Below, one piece after another: positions 1-5,166 of a DNA stretch of 5,166 bases. This stretch comes from Lysobacterales bacterium (GTDB taxonomy: Bacteria > Pseudomonadota > Gammaproteobacteria > Xanthomonadales > SZUA-5), in assembly GCA_024710675.1 (NCBI GenBank), contig JANJUH010000299.1, positions 1-5,166 on the forward strand. Reading direction: 5' to 3'. A program made the position numbers and the translations under genes. Each line of letters starts with the position of its first letter. Within the stretch, counting starts at the first letter, position 1. A model generated the notes under the pieces. The model was not told where the DNA came from. It searched no databases and saw only the letters and a program-made list of their open reading frames with translations.

Positions 1-21
1 GTCCCGAGTCCCGAGTCCCGT
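1..21. repeat. 7-bp tandem repeat (GTCCCGA x3)
   Basis: Three head-to-tail heptamers are visible at 1-7, 8-14 and 15-21. The first two are GTCCCGA and the third is GTCCCGT, so 20 of 21 bases fit the unit. The array may continue left of the window edge. It starts two bases beyond the stop codon of the minus-strand permease, so its G-rich strand (unit TCGGGAC) would be the start of that gene's mRNA 3' tail. No protein-coding role is likely. Short heptamer arrays of this look are, from memory, common between genes in Xanthomonadales, and heptameric STRR repeats are known from cyanobacteria. Its function is unknown. Confidence 0.8.
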
Positions 22-23
22 GA

Positions 24-1862
24 TCAAAACACCAGATTCACCATCCCCACCGAAGCCCCGGCGAAGAGGAAGGTCAGCGGCAGGCCGACGCGCACGAAAT
101 CGCGCTGGCGATAGCCGCCGGTGCCGCTGATCAGTGAGTTGACCGGGTTGCTCGCGGTCAGGAAGTTATTGCTCGCACCGAGCGCCGCGATCAGGGCGAA
201 CTCGAGCGGCGAGGCATTGCTGGCCAGTGCCAGGTTGATCGCCAGGGGAACCATCAGGATCGCCGCGCCGACCTGGGTGATGGCCATCGCGGCCATCGCA
301 CTGGCCAGCGCCACCGCAATCTGCAGGGTCCAGGGCGGCAGGTCACGGATCGGCGCGACGACTTCCTGTGCCACCCACGCGGCCGTTCCGGTACTGTCGA
401 CCACGGCCCCGAGCGGAATCAGGCAGGCCAGCGAAAAGATGGTCTTCCAGGAAATGGCGCGGTAGGCCTCGTCCATGCTGATCACACCGGTCATCAGCAT
501 CCCGGCAGCACCCGCCAGCAGGGCCACCGGCAACGGAAAGTGGCCGACCAGGGCCATCAGGTAGGCGAGTGCGAAGAAGGTCACCGCCATGTAGAGCTTC
601 TGCGGCCGCTGCTCTTCCTTCGGGTAGTCGGTGACCACCACGAAGTCCTTCTCGTGCGCGTGCTCGGCCAGTTCGCGCCAGCCACTGTGGAAGACCAGAC
701 AATCGCCGGCGCGCAACTCGATCCGGCGGATGTCCTCGCGATAGATCTCCTCGCCGCGGGTCAGCGCCATCGGCGAGATCCCGTAGCGCTTGCGCAGGCG
801 CAACTCGCCGATGGTCTTGCCGACGAAGCGTGAGCCGGGCGGGACCACGGCTTCCGAGATGCCCGAACGCGCCGGATTGAAGGCCTCCTCGAGCTGGCGC
901 ATCTGCACCGACTGCAGCAGCCCGTAGGCCGCGGCATAGCGGCCCACCGTCTCGTCGGGTCCGAGCACCCCGAGCACCGTTCCGGAGGTGATGAGCTGCT
1001 CGCCGGGCGGGGCGACGCGCAAGCCCTGCTCGTCCCGCACCGCGAGGATCAGCGGCGAGCCGGGCAGCGCCTCGGCGTCCTGGATCGACTGCCCGATCAG
1101 CGGGCTGCTGGCGTCGACGGTCAGTTCGGCGACCCTCCCGCGGATGCCATAGACCCGTTCGAAGTAACCCTCGGTGGTCCCCGGCGTCACTGCCGGCCCC
1201 TGCTCGTCACTGGGAAGGCGGTGGCGTCCGTAGAAATGGAAGTAGGCCAGGCCGAGCAGGAACAAGCCGAGGCCTACCGGGAGGATCTCGAACAGCCCCA
1301 GCGCCTTCAGCGATTCGGCGCCGGGCGGCAGGTTGCGGTTGGCCGCGAGCAGCAAATCGTTGAGCAGGATCATCGGCGAGGAACCGACCATGCTCATCGT
1401 GCCGCCGAGGATCACGCAGAAGCCGAGCGGCATCAGCAGGTGCGAGAGCGGATAGCCGGTGCGCGCGGCGATGCGGCTCGCCACCGGCAGGAACAAGGCC
1501 ACGACCGCCGGGTTCTGCATGAAGGCACTGGTCGAGCCCGCGATGATCGCGAGCGCCAGGATCAAGCGCGTTTCCTCGCCCTGCGACAGGCGCAGGATCA
1601 GGCTTGCGGCGTACTCCATGACCCCGGTGCGATCGAGCCCGGCACCCAGCACCATCACCGCGAGGATGGACATGACGGCATTCGATGCGAACCCGTCGAA
1701 CAGGCGCTCCGGTGCCACCAGCCCGGTCAGCCCGAGCACGATCAGGATCAGCAGCGCGGCCACATCGGCCGGCACCCACTCGCGCACGAACAAGACGACC
1801 GTCAAGGCCAGGATGCCCAGCACCAGTGCCATGTCGAAGGAGAGCGTCAGTGCGCCTTCCAT
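24..1862 (-). CDS. SLC13/DASS-family permease with two RCK_C (TrkA-C) domains
   Basis: This is an inner-membrane secondary transporter of the divalent anion:Na+ symporter (DASS, SLC13, ArsB/NhaD-like) superfamily. Family members usually carry sulfate, dicarboxylates or citrate with sodium; the substrate here cannot be read from sequence. The 612 residues show the split layout of the RCK-containing subgroup. Residues about 11-212 form the first hydrophobic half, with a re-entrant loop at SAFMQNPAVV (112-121) and GGTMSMVGSSP (153-163). Residues about 240-315 and 328-412 are two soluble RCK_C-like domains, with repeated patterns such as SPLIGQSI and SRFVGKTI followed by a glycine/aspartate turn. 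Residues about 423-612 are the second half, with ISWKTIFSLACLIPLG (470-485) and a terminal GGYRQRDFVRVGLPL (582-596), both typical of the family. The length fits the usual 580-620. The start at 1862 lacks a clear Shine-Dalgarno site; Met11 (at 1832) is a possible alternative start. The loop motifs deviate from the classic Ser-Asn-Thr form (see findings). The gene is divergent from the protease gene. Confidence 0.9.
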   Translation of the reverse strand: MEGALTLSFDMALVLGILALTVVLFVREWVPADVAALLILIVLGLTGLVAPERLFDGFASNAVMSILAVMVLGAGLDRTGVMEYAASLILRLSQGEETRLILALAIIAGSTSAFMQNPAVVALFLPVASRIAARTGYPLSHLLMPLGFCVILGGTMSMVGSSPMILLNDLLLAANRNLPPGAESLKALGLFEILPVGLGLFLLGLAYFHFYGRHRLPSDEQGPAVTPGTTEGYFERVYGIRGRVAELTVDASSPLIGQSIQDAEALPGSPLILAVRDEQGLRVAPPGEQLITSGTVLGVLGPDETVGRYAAAYGLLQSVQMRQLEEAFNPARSGISEAVVPPGSRFVGKTIGELRLRKRYGISPMALTRGEEIYREDIRRIELRAGDCLVFHSGWRELAEHAHEKDFVVVTDYPKEEQRPQKLYMAVTFFALAYLMALVGHFPLPVALLAGAAGMLMTGVISMDEAYRAISWKTIFSLACLIPLGAVVDSTGTAAWVAQEVVAPIRDLPPWTLQIAVALASAMAAMAITQVGAAILMVPLAINLALASNASPLEFALIAALGASNNFLTASNPVNSLISGTGGYRQRDFVRVGLPLTFLFAGASVGMVNLVF

Positions 1863-1906
1863 CTGCCACGCCCAGTGATCGCCTGCAGAAGCCCCGATGC
1901 TAAGAG

Positions 1907-1921
1907 ATCGTTAAGAACGAT
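1907..1921. promoter_or_regulatory. Inverted repeat, possible operator (ATCGTT-AAG-AACGAT)
   Basis: Perfect 6-bp arms (ATCGTT and AACGAT) are separated by three bases. The site lies 45 bp upstream of the permease start and about 112 bp upstream of the protease start, next to a TAGCAT hexamer (minus strand, 1897-1902) that could be a weak -10 of the permease. The size and symmetry suit a dimeric repressor or activator. No regulator gene in the window points to a specific binding protein. Confidence 0.35.
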
Positions 1922-2009
1922 GGCACCCCTGTGTCGGCCATATTCCCGTGAATCGATCGACATCATTCAGCGTGAACCTTTGCCGCGCTGTTCTTGTTTA
2001 TGGTCCAAC

Positions 2010-2019
2010 CGTCGCGACG
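2010..2019. promoter_or_regulatory. 10-bp perfect palindrome upstream of the protease RBS
   Basis: CGTCGCGACG is its own reverse complement and ends three bases before the GGAG ribosome-binding site of the protease gene. It could be part of an operator or a small 5'-leader hairpin. In GC-rich DNA a 10-bp palindrome can arise by chance, so confidence in a function is low. Confidence 0.2.
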
Positions 2020-2022
2020 ATC

Positions 2023-2026
2023 GGAG
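2023..2026 (+). promoter_or_regulatory. Ribosome-binding site of the metalloprotease
   Basis: GGAG stands seven bases before the ATG at 2034. This fixes the start of the protease gene, although the same frame stays open far upstream through the antisense strand of the permease. The residues encoded directly after this ATG form a signal peptide, which agrees with the choice. Confidence 0.7.
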
Positions 2027-2033
2027 CCTGCCC

Positions 2034-3245
2034 ATGACTCGACACCTGTTGGCCACCTGCCTTCTTGCGCTGCTCGCTCAATCCGTCCAGGCCTCTCCAC
2101 GGGCCTGGGAACTGTCACAGGCCGCGCCCGAAGGTGGCATCTCGCCCGCCGCCACCCGCGTGGCCGTGATCTCGCCGGACGTCGACGCCCTGCGCTCGGC
2201 AGGAATGCTGCAACTGCCGCTCTTCGAGCACGCCCGTGACTTCCGCACGGCCAAGGTCGAGGAGCGCGGCGAAGGCCGCTTCAGCTGGTTCGGCGAGCTG
2301 GCGGGTCAGCCCGGGTACCAGGCGGCCATCACGGTGGTCGACGGCGCCGTCGCCGGCCACGTCTCAACGCCCGATGGCTTTTTCGAACTGACACCTGCGG
2401 CCGGTGGGGCCTTTCTGCAGGCGATCGACCACAGCCGCTACCCGGCCTGTGGCGGGGCGATCGAGGCCGAGCCCGGCCCGATTCCCGTGGCAGCCAAGGG
2501 TAGCAGCTCGGCGATGCCCGAGGACCTGGGCGACCAGATCCGCTTGCTGGTGATGTATACGCCGGCGGCCGAGACAGCGGCCGGGTCGCCCGCGGCGATC
2601 CAGGCGCAGGCACAGGCCGCGGTCGACAGCGCCAACCTGGCTTTCCAGAACAGCCAGATGAAGATGCGCTTCGTCGTGGCTTCGATCGAACGGCTGGACG
2701 GCTGGGTCGAGGGCACGTCCTCGGCCAGCACCGAACTCGGGAATTTCCGCGCCAATGCCACCGCGCAGGCCCGGCGTGATGCGCTGCAGGCGGACATGGC
2801 GAGCCTGCTGGTGGCCGCGCTGCCGGGTGCCTGCGGCATCGGCTATGTGATGCGCACGACCAACGTCAACTTTGCCGCCAACGGCTACCAGGTCACCGAT
2901 CGCGACTGCGCCGTCGGCAACCTGTCCTGGGCACACGAGCACGGCCACAATGTCGGCTTCGAGCACGACCCGGCCAATGGCACCAGCCCGGGCAATGCCT
3001 CACGGCCGTGGTCCTTTGGCCATTACGTCGAGCCCGGGACACCCTACCGGACGGTGATGTCCTACCAGTGCCCGCAGGGCAACTGCACGCGGCGGCCGTA
3101 CTTCTCGAACCCGCGCGTGACCTTCAACGGCGCGCCGACCGGGGTCGAAGGCCAGCGCGACAACGCCCGCACCGGCGATGCCGTGGCCGACATCGTCGCC
3201 AACTTCCGGATGAGCAGCTTCAGTCACCGGAATGGGTTCGAGTAG
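2034..3245 (+). CDS. Secreted zinc metalloprotease, metzincin/reprolysin-like (M12B- or M72-like)
   Basis: A 403-residue secreted peptidase. Residues 1-20 are a Sec signal peptide: a basic start (MTRH), a hydrophobic core and a probable cut after VQA at Ala20. Residues about 21-160 look like a propeptide, including LFEHARDF (63-70) and HSRYPACGG (133-141). The catalytic domain begins near residue 166 (DQIRLLVMYTPAAE). The active site is HEHGHNVGFEHD (301-312), the metzincin pattern HExxHxxGxxHD: His301, His305 and His311 would bind zinc and Glu302 would be the catalytic base. Met342 in TVMSYQCP is the Met-turn. Cys267, Cys292, Cys346 and Cys351 could form two disulfides. The block YFSNPRVTFNG (356-366) followed by DNART (376-380) is typical of bacterial reprolysin-like proteases. 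No extra C-terminal binding domain is present; the protein ends SHRNGFE. All key residues are intact. The start is set by the GGAG site and the signal peptide. The natural substrate is unknown, and nutritional or predatory proteolysis is a guess. Confidence 0.92.
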   Translation: MTRHLLATCLLALLAQSVQASPRAWELSQAAPEGGISPAATRVAVISPDVDALRSAGMLQLPLFEHARDFRTAKVEERGEGRFSWFGELAGQPGYQAAITVVDGAVAGHVSTPDGFFELTPAAGGAFLQAIDHSRYPACGGAIEAEPGPIPVAAKGSSSAMPEDLGDQIRLLVMYTPAAETAAGSPAAIQAQAQAAVDSANLAFQNSQMKMRFVVASIERLDGWVEGTSSASTELGNFRANATAQARRDALQADMASLLVAALPGACGIGYVMRTTNVNFAANGYQVTDRDCAVGNLSWAHEHGHNVGFEHDPANGTSPGNASRPWSFGHYVEPGTPYRTVMSYQCPQGNCTRRPYFSNPRVTFNGAPTGVEGQRDNARTGDAVADIVANFRMSSFSHRNGFE

Positions 3246-3299
3246 GAGTCCTGGTCGCACCCCTTCGGAACGCTCATTCGCGCATCGAGCAATCGACGA

Positions 3300-3341
3300 G
3301 GGGCAGGGCGCAAGGGGCAGGGGGCAGGGGGCAGGGGGTCC
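3300..3341 (+). repeat. Phased heptamer array (GGGGCAG) with G-quadruplex potential
   Basis: Six consecutive 7-bp units in exact phase: GGGGCAG at 3300-3306, the degenerate GGCGCAA at 3307-3313, exact GGGGCAG at 3314-3320, 3321-3327 and 3328-3334, and GGGGTCC at 3335-3341. The plus strand therefore carries runs of four, three, four, five, five and five G, mostly separated by CA, which satisfies a standard G-quadruplex pattern. The array is 54 bases after the protease stop, on that gene's sense strand. Confidence 0.8.
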
Positions 3342-3363
3342 GATTCGGGTCGAGCTCGGATCG
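3341..3363 (+). other. Hairpin after the G-rich array, possible RNA 3'-end structure
   Basis: CGATTCGGG (3341-3349) can pair with CTCGGATCG (3355-3363) across a five-base loop. The stem has nine pairs, two of them G-U in the plus-strand RNA. It follows the heptamer array directly and would lie in the 3' tail of the protease mRNA. No U-run follows, so it is not a standard intrinsic terminator. Confidence 0.3.
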
Positions 3364-3587
3364 TGCCGCTCGATCACCCCTCGCCCCCTTTCGCCGGCCC
3401 CCGTCGACGACTGTATTCGAATCAGCGCGTTACGACGTGTTCGGTGAGAGCAAGCAGCAGGCAGGGGGCCATATCCTGGGCATGGTTCGCCCATGACTTG
3501 ATCCTGGTCCCCTGCCCCTTTTCGCCCGCCCCTCTCCGCTGTGGGATCCGAGGAGGGCGCAACGGCCGAAAGCCCCTTCAACCCACC

Positions 3588-3608
3588 TGACGGCGCACCG
3601 GTCCGTCA
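3588..3608 (-). other. Weak stem-loop overlapping the clpB stop codon
   Basis: TGACGG (3588-3593) pairs with CCGTCA (3603-3608) around a nine-base loop. The right arm includes the clpB stop codon. The stem is short and no U-run follows in the clpB direction, so a terminator role is doubtful. Confidence 0.15.
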
Positions 3609-5166
3609 CCGCTTTCCGAACACCACCCGCCCACCTTCGGCACGCGCCAGCACGGTATCGCGCGGCGCGTAGTTCCCGGCCAGCACCTCCTTCGCCAGCG
3701 GGTTCTCGATCAGCGTCTGGATCGCGCGCTTGAGCGGCCGGGCGCCATAGACCGGGTCATAGCCGAAGTTGGTCAAGAGCGCGATCGCCGAGTCGTCCAG
3801 CTCGAAGCCGATCTCGCGCTCGGCCAGGCGCTGGCGCAGGCTCTCGGTCTGGATCAGCGCAATGCGGCGGATCGCGTCCTTGTCGAGCGGGTGGAAGACC
3901 ACCAGTTCGTCCAGCCGGTTGATGAACTCCGGGCGGAAGTGCTGGGCGACGATGTCCATCACCGCGTTCTTCATCCGCGCGTAATTCTCCTCGCCGGCGA
4001 GTTCCTGGATCACCTGCGAGCCCAGGTTGCTGGTCATCACGATCACGGTGTTGCGGAAGTCGACGGTGCGACCCTGGCCATCGGTCAGGCGACCGTCATC
4101 GAGCACCTGCAGCAGCACGTTGAAGACGTCGTGGTGGGCCTTCTCGACCTCGTCGAGCAGGATCACCGAATACGGCCTGCGCCGCACCGCCTCGGTCAGG
4201 TAGCCGCCCTCCTCGTAGCCCACATAGCCCGGCGGCGCGCCGATCAGGCGACTCACGGAGTGCTTCTCCATGAACTCGCTCATGTCGATGCGCACCATCG
4301 CCTCCTCGGTGTCGAAGAGGAAGGTGGCGAGCGCCTTGCACAGCTCGGTCTTGCCGACGCCGGTGGGACCGAGGAAGAGGAAGGATCCGTTCGGCCGGCG
4401 CGGGTCGGACAGGCCCGCGCGCGAGCGACGGATCGCATCGGCGACCGCGCGCACGGCCTCTTCCTGGCCGACGACGCGGCGGTGCAGCTCATCCTCCATG
4501 CGCAAGAGCTTCTCGCGCTCGCCTTCGAGCATCTTGGAGACCGGGATGCCGGTCCAGCGCGACACCACCTCCGCGATCTCGTCGGCCGTGACCTTGTTCG
4601 ACAGCAGCTTGAAGCCCTTCTGCTCGGTCGCGCGCACCTGCTCGAGCTGCTTCTCGAGCTCCGGGATGCGGCCATACTGCAGCTCGGCCATCTTCGCGAG
4701 GTCCTGCGCGCGCTTGGCGGCCTCGAACTGGTAGCGCGCCTGCTCGAGCGCCTCCTTGATCGTGGTCTCGCCGGACACCGCCGCCTTCTCGCCCTTCCAG
4801 ATCTCCTCGAGGTCCGAGTACTCGCGGCTGAGCTTGTCGATCTGCTCCTCGAGTTCCTTCAGGCGCTGCTTGCTGGCCTCGTCGCTCTCCTTCTTCAGCG
4901 CCTCGCGCTGCATCTTGAGCTGGATCAGGCGGCGCTCGAGGCGATCCATCTCCTCGGGCTTGGAATCCATCTCCATGCGGATGCGGCTGGCCGCCTCGTC
5001 CATCAAATCGATGGCCTTGTCGGGCAGCTGGCGGTCGGCGATGTAGCGGTGCGAGAGCGTGGCGGCGGCGACGATCGCCGGATCAGTGATCTCGACCCGG
5101 TGATGCAGCGCGTAACGCTCCTTGAGCCCGCGCAGGATCGCGATGGTGTCCTCGACGCTGGGCTCG
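3606..5166 (-). CDS. clpB: Chaperone ClpB, C-terminal 519 residues (5' end outside window)
   Basis: ClpB is the cytoplasmic AAA+ disaggregase that, with DnaK/DnaJ/GrpE, threads aggregated proteins through a hexameric ring for refolding. The gene is cut by the right edge: the first full codon is at 5165 (EPSVEDTIAILRGL), and about 340 residues (N-domain and most of the first AAA domain) should lie beyond it. Numbering from that codon, 1-65 ends the first AAA module (ADRQLPDKAIDLMDEAASR). About 66-178 is the coiled-coil M-domain that ClpB uses to contact DnaK (SKPEEMDRLE to QYGRIPELEKQL). About 190-519 is the second AAA domain, with Walker A GPTGVGKT (266-273), pore loop GYVGYEEGG (313-321), Walker B VILLDE (334-339), sensor-1 Asn380, arginine finger Arg417 in FINRLDE, and sensor-2 GARPLKR (474-480). 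All are intact. The intact M-domain separates it from ClpA and ClpX, and there is no ClpP-binding loop typical of ClpA. The promoter, often sigma-32 dependent in this group, is outside the window. Confidence 0.97.
   Translation of the reverse strand, partial: EPSVEDTIAILRGLKERYALHHRVEITDPAIVAAATLSHRYIADRQLPDKAIDLMDEAASRIRMEMDSKPEEMDRLERRLIQLKMQREALKKESDEASKQRLKELEEQIDKLSREYSDLEEIWKGEKAAVSGETTIKEALEQARYQFEAAKRAQDLAKMAELQYGRIPELEKQLEQVRATEQKGFKLLSNKVTADEIAEVVSRWTGIPVSKMLEGEREKLLRMEDELHRRVVGQEEAVRAVADAIRRSRAGLSDPRRPNGSFLFLGPTGVGKTELCKALATFLFDTEEAMVRIDMSEFMEKHSVSRLIGAPPGYVGYEEGGYLTEAVRRRPYSVILLDEVEKAHHDVFNVLLQVLDDGRLTDGQGRTVDFRNTVIVMTSNLGSQVIQELAGEENYARMKNAVMDIVAQHFRPEFINRLDELVVFHPLDKDAIRRIALIQTESLRQRLAEREIGFELDDSAIALLTNFGYDPVYGARPLKRAIQTLIENPLAKEVLAGNYAPRDTVLARAEGGRVVFGKR

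Larger units (their letters stand above)
1863..2033. promoter_or_regulatory. Divergent intergenic control region
   Basis: These 171 bases separate the start codons of the minus-strand permease and the plus-strand metalloprotease, so both promoters are probably here. It is the least GC-rich and most structured upstream stretch in the window. I see no convincing -35/-10 pair with proper spacing on either strand. The best isolated -10-like hexamers are CATATT on the plus strand (1939-1944) and TAGCAT on the minus strand (complement of 1897-1902), each without a good -35 partner. Several short inverted repeats lie inside and are listed separately where distinct. Shared control of the two genes is possible but unproven. 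Confidence 0.55.
3298..3534. repeat. Imperfect inverted-repeat element bounded by G-rich and C-rich arms
   Basis: The left arm, 3298-3323, and the reverse complement of the right arm, 3509-3534, are both 26 bases and match at 21 positions without gaps, or better with two one-base gaps. Both arms read GAGGGGC at the outside and GGGGCAGGGG at the inside. A further C-rich tract at 3376-3402 resembles the right arm in direct orientation. The arms flank about 185 bases. No target-site duplication and no transposase are visible, so this could be a small repeat family member, a bidirectional transcription-end structure, or two independent heptamer tracts. Confidence 0.45.
3246..3605. other. Non-coding gap between convergent genes, rich in G/C-run repeats
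   Basis: These 360 bases lie between the 3' ends of the metalloprotease and clpB. I see no gene: the open frames crossing it are low-complexity translations of G or C runs, without a ribosome-binding site. It holds a G-rich heptamer array (3300-3341), a hairpin just after it (3341-3363), a C-rich tract (3376-3402), a shorter G-rich piece (3457-3470) and a second C-rich tract (3506-3534). No stem followed by a U-run was found on either strand, so transcript ends are probably set by Rho or by these unusual structures. Confidence 0.7.

Noticed and set aside
1207..1869. Long minus-strand open frame overlapping the permease in another frame.
   Set aside because: It is an Arg/Gly/Ala-rich shadow of the permease in high-GC DNA; the permease frame has the membrane segments and family motifs.
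1221..2033. The protease reading frame stays open about 270 codons upstream of 2034, which could suggest a much longer N-terminus.
   Set aside because: That stretch is the antisense strand of the permease. Its translation is rich in Gln, Arg, Glu and His with no domain pattern, whereas ATG 2034 has a GGAG site at proper distance and begins a clear signal peptide.
2364..2966. Minus-strand open frame of about 200 codons opposite the protease.
   Set aside because: Antisense shadow of the protease catalytic domain with no recognisable domain; GC-rich codon use leaves the opposite strand open.
3000..3581. Minus-strand open frame that spans the protease end and the convergent gap.
   Set aside because: Its middle is a Pro/Leu/Ala/Cys low-complexity translation of the heptamer repeats and the rest is antisense to the protease; no ribosome-binding site was seen.
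3246..3605. CRISPR array in the repeat-rich gap.
   Set aside because: The repeats are 7-bp tandem units without unique spacers of constant length, and no cas genes are nearby.
4270..4734. Plus-strand open frame opposite clpB.
   Set aside because: Ser/Arg-rich antisense translation of the conserved ClpB second AAA domain.
3606..5006. Taking clpB to start at the TTG or ATG near 5003-5006.
   Set aside because: The frame continues without a stop to the window edge and encodes conserved ClpB sequence (EPSVEDTIAILRGL onward), so the gene is cut by the edge rather than starting here.

Overview
This GC-rich window suggests a gammaproteobacterium. I lean towards the Xanthomonadales/Lysobacterales, such as a Wenzhouxiangella-like lineage. 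The evidence is the ClpB sequence, which is very close to the gammaproteobacterial type, a secreted protease ending in a short Gly-Phe-Glu tail, and intergenic 7-bp G-rich tandem repeats of a kind I associate with that group. The assignment is inference, because no search could be run.

Layout, left to right. Positions 1-21 hold three copies of a 7-bp repeat that starts two bases beyond the stop codon of the first gene. Positions 24-1862 (minus strand) encode a 612-residue DASS/SLC13-type membrane transporter with two cytoplasmic RCK_C (TrkA-C-like) domains between its two membrane halves. Positions 1863-2033 are a 171-bp divergent control region with several short inverted repeats. Positions 2034-3245 (plus strand) encode a 403-residue secreted zinc metalloprotease of the metzincin/reprolysin-like type, with a signal peptide, a propeptide and a catalytic domain. 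Positions 3246-3605 are a 360-bp non-coding gap between convergent genes, dominated by G-rich and C-rich tracts that include a phased GGGGCAG heptamer array. From 3606 to the right edge (minus strand) lies the C-terminal 519 residues of the disaggregase ClpB, whose N-terminal part is outside the window.

The three genes do not form an operon or an obvious pathway: the first two are divergent and the last two convergent. The protease would act outside the cytoplasm, the permease in the inner membrane, and ClpB in cytoplasmic protein rescue. I see no defence system, mobile-element gene, CRISPR array or RNA gene.

The most unusual signal is non-coding. All three genes have a G-rich tract with heptamer-like structure just past the stop codon, each G-rich on the sense strand of its own gene. 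In the convergent gap, two of these tracts face each other as an imperfect inverted repeat.
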